Part shown: in pieces, positions 36,410 to 45,434 of the stretch
Position numbering within the stretch: the first letter of the stretch is position 1
How the letters are laid out: each line of letters starts with the position of its first letter
IMG/VR virus record: IMGVR_UViG_3300042892_002114
Coordinates: 27,315 to 91,314 of that record
Strand: one strand, 5' to 3'
Length of the DNA: 64,000 nt
Origin: a virus
Position numbers and translations under genes: made by a program
Notes under the pieces: model-generated
Told to the model about the DNA's origin: nothing
Database searches by the model: none
What the model saw: only the letters and a program-made list of their open reading frames with translations

Positions 36410-37312
36410 TCAAGCATCAATACCAGTTATTTTTCCGGTGTTATAATATTCCTCTCGTATTTTACGCTGTGGCTCCATGAGCTTATTTATAACTTTTGTA
36501 ATGTGTTGAGTTTGGCAGTCTGCGATTTCTCGTATATATAGATACAATGCTTTTTTATTGAATATATCAATACGATCAGCATTTCTGAATATTTCAACAA
36601 CTGCATTTGCAATCTTCAAGTCACGATCTTTGGTAAAATACTTGCCCACATTTTGGTCCCAATATTCGACCATGAGTTTGATAAATTCACGTGCTTCACT
36701 TTCTTGTTTTTCGTGTTCTGGTTGAACCACAAACTCACCAGAGTCTCCGGTTTGTTCACAAATCTCAACGTGTTTCTTGAAACGACGATATGTTGTATTA
36801 TTGTCCAAGATAAACCAATGCTTGGCTACAATACTAAAATAGCTGAATGCCTTACCTTTTCCCTTTTCATATTTGCTCATATTTGCTACCATATGTGAAA
36901 TGGCTTGCTTCTGAATATCAAGCGGACTTACATCAGCATAACTAAACTTGAATGTATTATAAATATTCTCGGCTATTTTACCAAATGCACCTTGTATCTT
37001 TTCGTTGTATATTTTATCTTTTTCTCTTGGGTCTTCTGTTTCATTATAAGCAACAATGGCCGATTCTGTATCTGGAGTAAAGTATACATTAGAAACCTTT
37101 TTTTCAACTCCTTCAACTGCCTCTTTTTTGTTCTTTTTTCCTTTTGGTCTACCACGTGGGCGAGAAATCTTTTCATTTACATGAAACTCCGCAGTATGCA
37201 CAGTTTGTTTCTTAATTTTATTTTTAGGCTTTTGAGATTTGACAACTTTTTTTGTTGGCTTGGACTTTTTTACAACTTTCTTTTGCTTGTCGGTTTTTTT
37301 AATTTTCTTCAT
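36410..37312 (-). CDS. Late sigma factor, gp55-like, with basic AT-hook-like N-terminal tail
   Basis: 300 residues; T4 gp55 has 185. The core, roughly 100-300, carries the region-2-like block DVSPLDIQKQAISHMVANM and KGKGKAFSYFSIVAKHWF typical of gp55-like sigmas of environmental T4-like phages. The first ~70 residues are an unusual basic tail with SRPRGRPKGKK, an AT-hook-like motif. Known role: directs host RNA polymerase to late promoters with the sliding clamp. It is transcribed with the 91-residue membrane protein and def, 1 nt apart. Confidence 0.8.
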   Translation of the reverse strand: MKKIKKTDKQKKVVKKSKPTKKVVKSQKPKNKIKKQTVHTAEFHVNEKISRPRGRPKGKKNKKEAVEGVEKKVSNVYFTPDTESAIVAYNETEDPREKDKIYNEKIQGAFGKIAENIYNTFKFSYADVSPLDIQKQAISHMVANMSKYEKGKGKAFSYFSIVAKHWFILDNNTTYRRFKKHVEICEQTGDSGEFVVQPEHEKQESEAREFIKLMVEYWDQNVGKYFTKDRDLKIANAVVEIFRNADRIDIFNKKALYLYIREIADCQTQHITKVINKLMEPQRKIREEYYNTGKITGIDA

Positions 37313-37313
37313 T

Positions 37314-37589
37314 TTATTTTATGCTGTCATTGAACTCTTGTATCACTCTTTGTATTTCGGAAAAAACAAATCCAACATCATCGTCTTTTTCAAACAAGTT
37401 TTTGTCATCGACCATTTTTAAGCGTTTATACACATTTTCTATTTCTGTACGATATTTGTCTATTTCTGTACGATATTCTTCAATCCACTCTTCATGTACT
37501 TCAATCTTTTTTAGCATGTTGTAGCATGCAAATCCCAACGCGCAGGTTGAGATGAAAAACAAAACCATTAATGTTACTATTATCCACAT
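37314..37589 (-). CDS. Small membrane-anchored coiled-coil protein
   Basis: 91 residues. An N-terminal transmembrane helix (MWIIVTLMVLFFISTCALGF) is followed by a coiled coil with tandem EEYRTEIDKYRTEIENVY, where the unit YRTEI is repeated. The acidic end (EKDDDVGFVFSEIQRVI) is cytoplasmic by charge. Genes of this plan next to gp55-like sigmas are familiar from environmental T4-like phages, but the function is unknown. Confidence 0.7.
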   Translation of the reverse strand: MWIIVTLMVLFFISTCALGFACYNMLKKIEVHEEWIEEYRTEIDKYRTEIENVYKRLKMVDDKNLFEKDDDVGFVFSEIQRVIQEFNDSIK

Positions 37590-37592
37590 AAA

Positions 37593-37745
37593 TTATTGCT
37601 CCTCTTCTTCAAGTTCATCGGCGTCATAACCGAGTTCTTCTTTCAGTATTGTTAGAGCATCTTCAACGGCTGGCCAGCTGTGTCGTTCAAGTGCGTGTTC
37701 AAGTAGTTCTTTTATTTCTTCAAGGTTATCAATGTCGATGTTCAT
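37593..37745 (-). CDS. Tiny acidic helical protein, 50 residues
   Basis: ATG 37745 to TAA 37593. It fits exactly between def (1 nt apart) and the membrane-protein gene. About 40% of residues are Asp or Glu, ending in DADELEEEEQ; the middle (HSWPAVEDALTILKEEL) is helical. Tight packing in the operon supports a real gene. Function unknown. Confidence 0.65.
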   Translation of the reverse strand: MNIDIDNLEEIKELLEHALERHSWPAVEDALTILKEELGYDADELEEEEQ

Positions 37746-37746
37746 A

Positions 37747-38361
37747 TTATAGAATTGCCCAGCCTTGCTCCACGAGTTCCAAGGCTTTCTTGTATTTTAT
37801 ATATTGAGTTTCTCCAGCTTTTTCTACCATAACTTTATCATTTCTTCCATATTTGACCTTTTTCTCTACTACAGGAACAAAACGAACACCTTCATCAATC
37901 ATCAACACACCATTGGTATGGTCAGTTTCATGTTGAATGCAGATGCTTTCAAGCAAACCCAAGTCCTTGCCCACAGATTCTTGGGTGGTTGGGTCTGTAT
38001 CTGGACCAAATGAAAGAGGATTGGCGTGATTGAGAGTTGATACAGTAACTTTCAATGAACGAATTGTGTTGGTAAGCTTGCCTGGCAAACTCAAACAACC
38101 TTCAGTAAAGATAAGCTTTTCTTTACTTGATTCTACAATGGTAGGATTCATGAGAATAATCGGAGGATTATCTTTACGAACTCTTACAATTGATACCGCC
38201 TTGGGTATTCCTATTTGTATAGCAGAAAGGCCAATACCATGTGAAAGTGTATCCAAAGCCTCTATCAATTTTTTGGCTATTTCTTCACCTTCTTGTATTG
38301 TTGATACTGGTTCGGTTTTCTTGTGTAGAATATCTTTATTTTTGACAATTTTGTAACTCAT
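37747..38361 (-). CDS. def: Peptide deformylase
   Basis: 204 residues with all three family motifs intact: GIGLSAIQIG (motif I), EGCLSLPG (motif II, metal-binding Cys) and QHETDHTNG (motif III, HExxH). The enzyme removes the formyl group from N-terminal Met of new proteins. Phage copies are known from marine cyanophages and vibriophages and are thought to favour host or phage protein turnover. The ~40-residue Lys-rich C-terminal extension is family-typical. Own promoter at 38392-38419. Confidence 0.95.
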   Translation of the reverse strand: MSYKIVKNKDILHKKTEPVSTIQEGEEIAKKLIEALDTLSHGIGLSAIQIGIPKAVSIVRVRKDNPPIILMNPTIVESSKEKLIFTEGCLSLPGKLTNTIRSLKVTVSTLNHANPLSFGPDTDPTTQESVGKDLGLLESICIQHETDHTNGVLMIDEGVRFVPVVEKKVKYGRNDKVMVEKAGETQYIKYKKALELVEQGWAIL

Positions 38362-38391
38362 ATTTTGTGAATGGTCGTATGCACATTCACA

Positions 38392-38419
38392 TGTATATGC
38401 TAAATGTTTATATTGTCAA
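38392..38419 (-). promoter_or_regulatory. Sigma70-like promoter of def operon
   Basis: TTGACA (38419-38414), 16-nt spacer, TATACA (38397-38392), then about 30 nt to ATG 38361. It would drive def, the 50- and 91-residue genes and the late sigma factor. Confidence 0.6.
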
Positions 38420-38444
38420 TATATAAAAAATAAAATTTAAAGAA

Positions 38445-39995
38445 TTATCTTGGAGACACTTTACCGCTTGTTATTCCGTGCGGAGCGGTTGGTGCTTTGG
38501 GTGGCAATGCTATGTGTGGTGTTTCTTCATCAACTGATTCTGATGATATAACAACATCATCAACCACAATAGATTCATTGACCAAAACATCTTCAGCGAC
38601 TGCGTCGGGAGTTGGCGTTGGTTCTGGTGTGGATGTTGGTTCGGATGATGCAGTTGGGGTTGGATCTGATACTGATGTCGTCGGAGTTGGTGTTGGAGTT
38701 GATGTTGGTTCTGGCTCTATCACATTCTTTGGTTGTTGTTTATTTTCAGATTTTTCATCTTTTTTAATCAATGCATTAAACGCCAAAATTAAACATATTG
38801 CCAATGGATCAAACACTCCAATAATTGCCCAAATAAAATAATTAACCGCATCGTCCAATGGAATGTTTAGACTTTTAGCAATAAACTTAAATGTACCAAC
38901 ATCTGTATGAACAATCTTTTCTTGTGTTTCGGTATTTTGTGCTCGCAACGCTTGTATATTATTTTGATATTCAGTTATTTTCTGTTTACTTTGTTCAGTC
39001 ATTTCACCTTTTTTAGTATTTAATGCAACAATCTTTTCATCTGTTTCTTTGTTGTATGCTGCTATAGACGCGGCAATTTCGGCACTTTCTTTCTCAACAT
39101 TCTTTATATTGGTGTCAATTTCACTTCTTTGAGATTTGCTGCGAGATTCAATTGCTGCTACACGATCATTATATTCTTTTACTTGACCGGCATATTGCTG
39201 ACGAAGTTTTTCCATTCTGTCTTGTGAAGATTTTATTTGAGCATCAATATCATCACGTTCTTTTTGTTGTGATTGTTTGATTTCTCGGGCTTTATCCAAG
39301 CCACCTTTTTTGAACATGTTTCCACTTCCTTGGTCTATCCATTTTTGTACTTCTTTGTCCAATATCTCAAGTCGTGAATTATACAGTTTGATTTGTTCAA
39401 GTTCTCTGCCAATATCAGAATCAGTAGATGACTTGGATAATTCCAATGCTTGTTTTGCCGACATTATATCAGACGAAGCATCTTTGTTTGTATCAGTTGA
39501 CTTTCTTATAGTTTCTGCTTGCTGATTCTTTTGATTTATAAGCAAAGTGCGCTGTTCAATTATTTTCTTTCTATTGTCCTCGATAGACCGCGTTTCCGCT
39601 TCATTATAAGTTGATGTCTTCAAAGATACTATTTCCTTCTCAATGTCTTTTATATTGGTTATATTTGCTTCTATTTGATGTTCATAGCCTTGTACAGCGA
39701 TAGAAGTAGCAGTATATCCCGCACTCAAATATCCATATATACCTATTGAGGTTATGAGCATAAGTATCATTGTTGCCGAAACCATATAAGCCTTCATCCA
39801 CAAAGTTATATCATTCCATTTTTGTTTTAAAAACGTAGCAGTAATAAATTTTCCAACTTCAAGAGCAATTCCCATTATTATAATGGATATGCCGCCGCCA
39901 ACAAACAACAACTTTAATCCAACGATACTAAAATACGCACCGCACACAGATATTGCTATTGCACTCAATAATACTAAAAATGCTAAAAAGTTCAT
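38445..39995 (-). CDS. Multi-pass membrane protein with long coiled coil and Pro-Thr tail
   Basis: 516 residues from ATG 39995; a TTG start at 40031 would add 12 residues but ATG MNFLAFLVLL begins the first membrane helix. Three or four hydrophobic helices lie in residues ~1-110, a long Glu/Lys/Gln coiled coil in ~120-370 (ELEQIKLYNSRLEILDKEV), then another hydrophobic helix near 385-410 (FIWAIIGVFDPLAICLILAF). The tail holds [20 protein letters not shown]-type repeats. Unknown function; the plan would suit a spanin-independent membrane organiser or an inner-membrane anchor made late in infection. Confidence 0.65.
   Translation of the reverse strand: MNFLAFLVLLSAIAISVCGAYFSIVGLKLLFVGGGISIIIMGIALEVGKFITATFLKQKWNDITLWMKAYMVSATMILMLITSIGIYGYLSAGYTATSIAVQGYEHQIEANITNIKDIEKEIVSLKTSTYNEAETRSIEDNRKKIIEQRTLLINQKNQQAETIRKSTDTNKDASSDIMSAKQALELSKSSTDSDIGRELEQIKLYNSRLEILDKEVQKWIDQGSGNMFKKGGLDKAREIKQSQQKERDDIDAQIKSSQDRMEKLRQQYAGQVKEYNDRVAAIESRSKSQRSEIDTNIKNVEKESAEIAASIAAYNKETDEKIVALNTKKGEMTEQSKQKITEYQNNIQALRAQNTETQEKIVHTDVGTFKFIAKSLNIPLDDAVNYFIWAIIGVFDPLAICLILAFNALIKKDEKSENKQQPKNVIEPEPTSTPTPTPTTSVSDPTPTASSEPTSTPEPTPTPDAVAEDVLVNESIVVDDVVISSESVDEETPHIALPPKAPTAPHGITSGKVSPR
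38606..38715. repeat. Pro-Thr-coding low-complexity tract
   Basis: GTTGG-based degenerate repeat coding PTPTPTT-like sequence near the C-terminus of the membrane protein. The same base composition recurs in three fibre genes. Confidence 0.6.
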
Positions 39996-40018
39996 ATGTA
40001 TATATAATTTGTCTGAAC

Positions 40019-40029
40019 ATATAAATATC
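40019..40029 (-). promoter_or_regulatory. ATATTTAT element of the coiled-coil membrane gene
   Basis: The coding-strand 8-mer ATATTTAT is about 24 nt upstream of ATG 39995, which supports that start over the TTG inside the element. Confidence 0.35.
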
Positions 40030-40040
40030 AATGTGTATTA

Positions 40041-40070
40041 TAAAAACAACCCCGCATTTCTGCGGGGTTG
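40041..40070 (-). terminator. Rho-independent terminator after hsp20
   Basis: Perfect 10-bp stem (40047-40056 with 40061-40070), 4-nt loop, and TTTTTATAA on the minus strand beyond it. A second weaker hairpin lies just upstream (40077-40097). Confidence 0.85.
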
Positions 40071-40186
40071 AATTAGGGGTGACTGAATCAATCACCCTCC
40101 ACCAGTCTCATATAATAGGAGAGACGCCTATATAACCTTTAACACTGATATAATGTATGAAGATATATCAATTGTCAACACTTATC

Positions 40187-40633
40187 TTATAGCAACTTGA
40201 TTTTTTGTGGCTTTTGTTCTTCAATTTTAATTCTGGGCAATATAATCTTGATTGCTCCATTTTGATAATCAACCTTTATTTTACTTTTATCAATACCTTC
40301 GCCAACAGCAAAAGAGCGAACAAAACTTGAACGCTTTATTTCTCTATAAACATAACGAGCATTATTGTCTGTTTCAGTTGATGCTGGCTTCTTTCCACCA
40401 CGAATAGTGAGAGTATCGCCTTCTAGTTCAACGCTTACATCTTCTTTGTCTAGTCCAGCAACATCTGCTTCTAGCACAAGTTTATCTATATATTCAACCA
40501 CATCCACTTTGGGAAAACTGGTTTTTGTATATGAACCTACATATGGTGTTACTCCGAAGTTATTGAAAACTTCATCAAACAATCTATCAAAAGGGGTGAG
40601 AAACTCATCCCGTGTGTATTTAGTTAGTGACAT
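40187..40633 (-). CDS. Small heat-shock protein Hsp20 (IbpA-like)
   Basis: 148 residues with the alpha-crystallin domain in ~35-130: FPKVDVVEYIDKLVLEADV, GLDKEDVSVELEGDTLTIRG and the C-terminal GAIKIILP. It holds unfolded proteins for later refolding. Hsp20 genes are common in marine T4-like phages and may aid virion protein assembly. A weak SD (AAAGGA) precedes ATG 40633, and a strong terminator follows, so it is a monocistronic unit. Confidence 0.92.
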   Translation of the reverse strand: MSLTKYTRDEFLTPFDRLFDEVFNNFGVTPYVGSYTKTSFPKVDVVEYIDKLVLEADVAGLDKEDVSVELEGDTLTIRGGKKPASTETDNNARYVYREIKRSSFVRSFAVGEGIDKSKIKVDYQNGAIKIILPRIKIEEQKPQKIKLL

Positions 40634-40811
40634 ATTTATTGTATCCTTTATTTATATCGGCTTCATTATGAACACCGACATATACACATTATCATGTTTC
40701 GTGCCAAATATTGTGTCACACTATCTACCTCGTAATTAATAAAAAATACATATTTTATGTGTATCATTTTGTCACACACATGAGACTATATGTATCAAGA
40801 AATTGTCTCGA

Positions 40812-41930
40812 TTACAACAAACGAACTGGTTTGTTTACATATTTCAAAAAGCCTTTTGATTTTGATACCGGCCATATAACAAAGTTTGTGGGTTTTCTAT
40901 CGGATACAATCTTATATGTTTTTTTATAATTTTTAAATTTTTCGTATGATTCCAATGAATCTACTTGTAAGTCTTCTCTGTATATAGATTCATGCTTATC
41001 ATCCTCTATACAAAAAAATAAAAATTTAAAATCGTGGCATACTTCTATATCAAATTCAGTCCATTCAACTTCCACGGCATATTCTGTTTTACTTGTGTTT
41101 TTTAAACCCGCTTCTGTTGTCTTATTATACTCATATGAAAAAAGTTTTAATTCTTCTCGCCAATTGCATTTATATAAATCAAACCAATCGGGATTGTTGA
41201 GACAACACAAATCAAAAATTTTTTCATCGCTACCAATATACCCTTGACTCAAAACATACTCAACGTGTCGGCAAAATTCGTCTTGCAACGGTGAAATTAA
41301 ATTTCTATGTAAAAAGAATATTGTTCCTTTCAATAATCTCATTTGGGACATAACATGCAGCTTTATATCTCTCGTGTAATTTTTTATATTGTCATTTATA
41401 CAAAAGAATTTTATTTTGTTTTCTATAAGCAATAATTTGGATGGGTCTGGCCATTTCTTAATATTCTCAATTTCATTTGCTCCTCGAATAAAACCGGCGT
41501 CAACCCAACCAAAATATTCGGTATTGAATGGATTTATTTCCGACACTTGTTGTAAATAATTGACTTTATTGAACATCAGCACATTATATAATGGCTTTGT
41601 CATCTCGGGAACATGTTTATGATGAACCGTCATTTGAAATTCTTCGGAATACATCAATTTTTCCAATTTATCATTAAACATTTTATATGATGGTAATTGG
41701 TCTATTGTAGTCTCTTTTATTATGGTTTTGCTGAGATCTGGGTCTATTTTTAATCTCGTTTTCAGTATCCTCTCAACAAATTTTCTCTCGGTCAGAATGT
41801 ATAACTTTATATCAAGAGATAGTAAATTATCAAACCAATGCATATACATTTCATTAGACACAGTAAAAGCGTCCCAATTTTTTCTGTCTATATCAAAATA
41901 AAATGTACAAAATGTTATATCCATGACCAA
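40812..41930 (-). CDS. HtrL/YibB-family protein with extra C-terminal module
   Basis: 372 residues. The first ~275 match the HtrL_YibB family: FCTFYFDIDRKNWDAF, KPLYNVLMFNKVNYLQQVS and NPFNTEYFGWVDAGFIRG. The family occurs in lipopolysaccharide gene clusters and is thought to be a glycosyltransferase-like enzyme. The last ~95 residues (DFKFLFFCIEDDKHESIYRED, NFVIWPVSKSKGFL) are a separate module also found at the end of the 44076-45359 product. It overlaps the upstream gene by 16 nt. Confidence 0.8.
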   Translation of the reverse strand: MVMDITFCTFYFDIDRKNWDAFTVSNEMYMHWFDNLLSLDIKLYILTERKFVERILKTRLKIDPDLSKTIIKETTIDQLPSYKMFNDKLEKLMYSEEFQMTVHHKHVPEMTKPLYNVLMFNKVNYLQQVSEINPFNTEYFGWVDAGFIRGANEIENIKKWPDPSKLLLIENKIKFFCINDNIKNYTRDIKLHVMSQMRLLKGTIFFLHRNLISPLQDEFCRHVEYVLSQGYIGSDEKIFDLCCLNNPDWFDLYKCNWREELKLFSYEYNKTTEAGLKNTSKTEYAVEVEWTEFDIEVCHDFKFLFFCIEDDKHESIYREDLQVDSLESYEKFKNYKKTYKIVSDRKPTNFVIWPVSKSKGFLKYVNKPVRLL

Positions 41931-42697
41931 GTAAATAATGCTCGTTTATGTTTTAAAATACAATTTGTGTTTGTTTTTATAAAATATTTATCGTGTTCCG
42001 ACAGCACACTGGATACGCTAAACCCAGCACTTGCCAGAGAAGTGGGAACAAATCCTTCCGAGTATCCAAAGAATCCCTGCTTATTTAATTCAAGTAAATA
42101 TGCCAAGGATTTATTTGAATATCTTACGATTGGGAAGAAAGATCCCATATGCTTATCTGTTGATTTGTAATTATCACCGGGTCCCGGCGCAAATCCCAAC
42201 CAATTGCCAGCAGAACCCATTCTATTGTTGGAAACACTTACTCTATCAAATCCAATATACTGTTCTTTTTGGAATACTTGTATTGCAGTAAAATCATCAT
42301 CGTATGCTTCATAGTCACCGAGAAGCTGCTTTAGGTTTCCATCGAAGCTTACATCGTCATCAAAAAACCAATAGTATTTATAGTTTGGATTTTTTATATA
42401 ATATGCAAGCATTCTAAAATGTGCATAGAAATATTTTGGATTTTGATGATTACCCCATCTATGCATATGGCTTATAGGTCTGTTGAAATTGTGCTCTGCA
42501 AAAAATGCATCATCAAAGAGTGTGACAGGAATTCCTTGGTATTTTGCACTTACTTCATTGGAAGTCATTGCAGTCTGGTTATCAAACGCCAATTCAAAAA
42601 TGGGAAATTTTTGATCACGAAATGTAAAGATATTATTGTACCAGTCTCCCGAAAAAGTCTTTGGGTATGTGCAAAGCACTACGGCAGTATCATTCAT
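41915..42697 (-). CDS. GT-A-type glycosyltransferase
   Basis: 260 residues from ATG 42697, chosen because this ATG overlaps the upstream stop as ATGA; an upstream start at 42730 would add 11 residues inside that gene. YYWFFDDDVSFDG gives the metal-binding acids. GNWLGFAPGPGDNY and YSEGFVPTSL look like acceptor-site loops. No membrane segment. Specific sugar unknown; its neighbours are all glycosyltransferase-like. Confidence 0.7.
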   Translation of the reverse strand: MNDTAVVLCTYPKTFSGDWYNNIFTFRDQKFPIFELAFDNQTAMTSNEVSAKYQGIPVTLFDDAFFAEHNFNRPISHMHRWGNHQNPKYFYAHFRMLAYYIKNPNYKYYWFFDDDVSFDGNLKQLLGDYEAYDDDFTAIQVFQKEQYIGFDRVSVSNNRMGSAGNWLGFAPGPGDNYKSTDKHMGSFFPIVRYSNKSLAYLLELNKQGFFGYSEGFVPTSLASAGFSVSSVLSEHDKYFIKTNTNCILKHKRALFTWSWI

Positions 42698-43509
42698 AGG
42701 TTGTTTACTTTCTTTATAATCTCGTGCCATTCTGGTACTCTGTTGAATTGATGAACCATATCATACTTTTTTCCGAACTTGTTTACCACATAACCGTCCA
42801 TCATTGCCGGAATTCCATATTTTATTTTGTGTTTAAATCCCCAAGATTCAAAGAATTGAGTTGGACCCGAAACTGCGCAGTGCATTGCCCAGCCGTCGTC
42901 CAAATTGAAAATTTTCAATTTGTCTATTTGATTCTTTGTCACCATAACAATAAGGGCAGCTTGGTCTTTGATGTTATGCGCACTGGAACCAGTTTCACAC
43001 AGTTGATACATTCTTGACAGAAGGTTACACAATGCCTCTCTTTTTCCGGCAATGATACCGGAGTTTATTACTTCCGTTTTTTTGCATTCCTGGAAACTCT
43101 CTGGAAAAATTTTGTTGATGTTGTCGGAGTTCCACGGTTCTTCTCCAACATTCACCCCCTCTCCGCTAACAAACAGATCATAATTCGAAGTATCAAGATT
43201 ATCAAATGGATTTCCCTGAAACACTACATCAAATACATCAGTTGCAATAAACAAATCGGTATTAGACGCTGTCAAATAATCAGCGGTGTGCTTTAGTCTT
43301 TCATGGTTTATAAACCAAGTATCTTTTACAACAACCTCAACGGGCTTTATTCCCAAATTTTCACAAGATTTCAAGTCTTGCGTGGTTGAATTTGCACACA
43401 AAAGAACAACTTCACCATCACAGTATCTCCTAAAACTGTTTGACCAAAGTTTTATTTTTTCAATGTTATTTGTTACGTTGTTTGATAGTCCTATCAAAGA
43501 AGTCTTCAT
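42694..43509 (-). CDS. Putative nucleotide-sugar glycosyltransferase
   Basis: 271 residues. DLFIATDVFDVVFQGNPF near residue 95 is the DxxD-type acidic motif of GT-A enzymes, and INSGIIAGKREAL plus IKDQAALIVMV follow in the order seen in PLOD/glycogenin-like folds. It overlaps both neighbours by 4 nt (ATGA), so the four genes from 45359 to 41915 should be translated as a set. Confidence 0.7.
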   Translation of the reverse strand: MKTSLIGLSNNVTNNIEKIKLWSNSFRRYCDGEVVLLCANSTTQDLKSCENLGIKPVEVVVKDTWFINHERLKHTADYLTASNTDLFIATDVFDVVFQGNPFDNLDTSNYDLFVSGEGVNVGEEPWNSDNINKIFPESFQECKKTEVINSGIIAGKREALCNLLSRMYQLCETGSSAHNIKDQAALIVMVTKNQIDKLKIFNLDDGWAMHCAVSGPTQFFESWGFKHKIKYGIPAMMDGYVVNKFGKKYDMVHQFNRVPEWHEIIKKVNNL

Positions 43510-44072
43510 TTGTATGTAGTTTTTAAATCGGAGTTAAAGTGAAATATTGTTGGAAACAGATATTCCAATGTATAATTTACATGAGTTATAACATTTCCCA
43601 ACATTACGGTTTTCAAAATTTTTTCATAAAATTCACACGGGTTTTTCAATATCATAGTTTTTGACACTATGTATTGACATCCACTTGTAAATTTTATTGG
43701 AATATTATATTGTATTCCATTTTCTTCTGCGTATTTTATTGTAGACGATAATATTTGATCACTGTCTCTGATATATGTGGTTCCTAAAGGCAAAAACTCA
43801 GTTTCAAAATCAAAACCATTGACCAAATCCAAAAAATTGCTGCAATGAGCAAATGGATTGTCTTGAGAAAAACATACAAAATCCGGAAGATTGTTGTAAT
43901 TGTTTATTATGTAATTCAAATATGCTCCTGTATCATATCCTTCATTTGGCATATTGAACTCAAATTTGTCATTTTGTTTAGGATTCTTGTTATACACAAG
44001 ATATGGGTGTTTGATATCTTTCACCCAATCCAAGTTCTCTTTGAAATGACATATAACCACCACCAATTTCAT
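43506..44072 (-). CDS. DUF3431-like protein, putative glycosyltransferase-related
   Basis: 188 residues. NMPNEGYDTGAYLNYIINNY and LPDFVCFSQDNPFAHC follow the DUF3431 pattern, where a G-E-x-x-x-Y block precedes LPD...F.Q...H. DUF3431 proteins occur in fungi and in bacterial and phage glycan clusters, with no defined reaction. Position suggests a transferase or acceptor-recognition part. Confidence 0.7.
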   Translation of the reverse strand: MKLVVVICHFKENLDWVKDIKHPYLVYNKNPKQNDKFEFNMPNEGYDTGAYLNYIINNYNNLPDFVCFSQDNPFAHCSNFLDLVNGFDFETEFLPLGTTYIRDSDQILSSTIKYAEENGIQYNIPIKFTSGCQYIVSKTMILKNPCEFYEKILKTVMLGNVITHVNYTLEYLFPTIFHFNSDLKTTYK

Positions 44073-44075
44073 AAG

Positions 44076-45359
44076 TTACAATTTTCCCGTTATTTTATCG
44101 CACCAACCTTTTGACTTACTATATGGCCATACAACCCATTTATCTGGTTTTTTTTCACAATCAAATTCTCGCCAAATCTTGATGTAAGAATTTTCGCCAG
44201 CATTTTTTAGTTGTTTGACTTCTCTTTCATCACAATCTTTGCGATATATAGTTTCTTCGTTTTTTTCAAATGCTACGCACCAAAAATCGTAATCATCCAA
44301 TGGAACTTGTGATGTTTGAATGTCGATGCAATGTTTGAATATACTAGAAAATGATTTTTCCCATTCTTCTTCGGTTTCAAAAATTTGTTGATTGGGCGGA
44401 TATTTTTTATCCAATGTATATTGTTGAACGGCTCTGTTTGAAAATTTAAGACCTGAATATTTTTCATATTCTCTCAAAGTTCTTGCTTTACCAAATCCGT
44501 ATATTCCCCAATCAATGGTATTATGATTTTCACCATCCATGGAAAATAATACTCTATTTCTTTTATGGCATTCGGAATTTCTTTGCCCCCAATCTTTTTT
44601 ATCAACAATTTCTTCTATTTTTGCACCAGAATGATCGTCCCAATGCTTGGTTCTTCCTTTGCGTGTATATTCGTGCCACGCAATTATCTTGTGGGGATGG
44701 AATAAATCATATCCATGTGTGTATGCACGAACTGCAATACTTATTTCTTCTCCATGAAAATAATACTCTGGATCGTGTTGAACCTCTTTGCAAAACTGAC
44801 CGGTAGTAAAAGCAAAGTGTGCAGAATAAAATCTAGATGGAACTGGTTCTGTTTTGTCTTTCCAATCTGGAATAGATGCGGGGAGAAAAAACACTGCACC
44901 TTCTGGGATAAATCTATCGAAATCCATTCTCCAAGGAACTTGAGTTCTGCCAGCCGGATCATTGTCTGGATCAAATGCCGGAATGTATGAAGTCAATAAT
45001 GGCTTTTTATGCCCCTTTTCTTTCAGTTGTTTATACATTCCAATAACAATATCATCCCAATATTTTACAAACCTATGGTGTGAATCAAGTTGTAGGGTAT
45101 ATTCTTCATCATTGTATCTTTGTTGAATTTGATTTCTTGCCCAACAAGCTCCTTTGCTTTGTTTGTAATCAATATCAATTATTTTTACATTTGACAAAGA
45201 CTTTATTTCATCAATATTTTCTTCAGGAGCGTGTTGCCATGCAATGCAAAATACTAAATTTTCTGGATGTTTTGCATTTGCTATGCAGTCTTTTATTGTT
45301 GCGACAAGTTGCGGATCGCGATATGATGCAATTTGAATGAATATTTTATCTTTGAGCAT
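44076..45359 (-). CDS. GlcNAc-transferase-like glycosyltransferase (PF11397 type) with extra C-terminal module
   Basis: 427 residues. IFIQIASYRDPQLVATIKDC opens the domain, QLDSHHRFVKYWDD supplies a DxxH/D metal site, and EYYFHGEEISIAVRAYTHGYD follows, as in bacterial and protist GlcNAc-transferases of the Skp1-modifying type. Known relatives add GlcNAc to hydroxyproline or sugars. The last ~85 residues (DFWCVAFEKNEETIYRKD, WVVWPYSKSKGW) recur in the 40812-41930 product. It heads this four-gene cluster. Confidence 0.8.
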   Translation of the reverse strand: MLKDKIFIQIASYRDPQLVATIKDCIANAKHPENLVFCIAWQHAPEENIDEIKSLSNVKIIDIDYKQSKGACWARNQIQQRYNDEEYTLQLDSHHRFVKYWDDIVIGMYKQLKEKGHKKPLLTSYIPAFDPDNDPAGRTQVPWRMDFDRFIPEGAVFFLPASIPDWKDKTEPVPSRFYSAHFAFTTGQFCKEVQHDPEYYFHGEEISIAVRAYTHGYDLFHPHKIIAWHEYTRKGRTKHWDDHSGAKIEEIVDKKDWGQRNSECHKRNRVLFSMDGENHNTIDWGIYGFGKARTLREYEKYSGLKFSNRAVQQYTLDKKYPPNQQIFETEEEWEKSFSSIFKHCIDIQTSQVPLDDYDFWCVAFEKNEETIYRKDCDEREVKQLKNAGENSYIKIWREFDCEKKPDKWVVWPYSKSKGWCDKITGKL

Positions 45360-45377
45360 ATAACATTTATAACATTT

Positions 45378-45395
45378 ACTTGTATATATACAAGT
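45378..45395. repeat. Perfect 18-bp palindrome in the leader of the second glycan cluster
   Basis: The inverted repeat centred at 45386/45387 (ACTTGTATA and its complement) lies 19-36 nt upstream of ATG 45359, beside a TATTTATAA-like element. Candidate operator, or a chance AT-rich palindrome. Confidence 0.4.
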
Positions 45396-45405
45396 TATAA
45401 ATAAT
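45395..45405 (-). promoter_or_regulatory. Variant late-type element of the second glycan cluster
   Basis: Coding-strand ATTATTTATAA, one mismatch from the ATATTTAT core, next to the palindrome. Confidence 0.3.
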
Positions 45406-45434
45406 ATTAAACAATTGCCAATTGGAAAAATTGC

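Noticed and set aside
40071-40186. Possible small RNA between the terminator and hsp20
   Set aside because: Short hairpins are present but no promoter or conserved structure could be shown.
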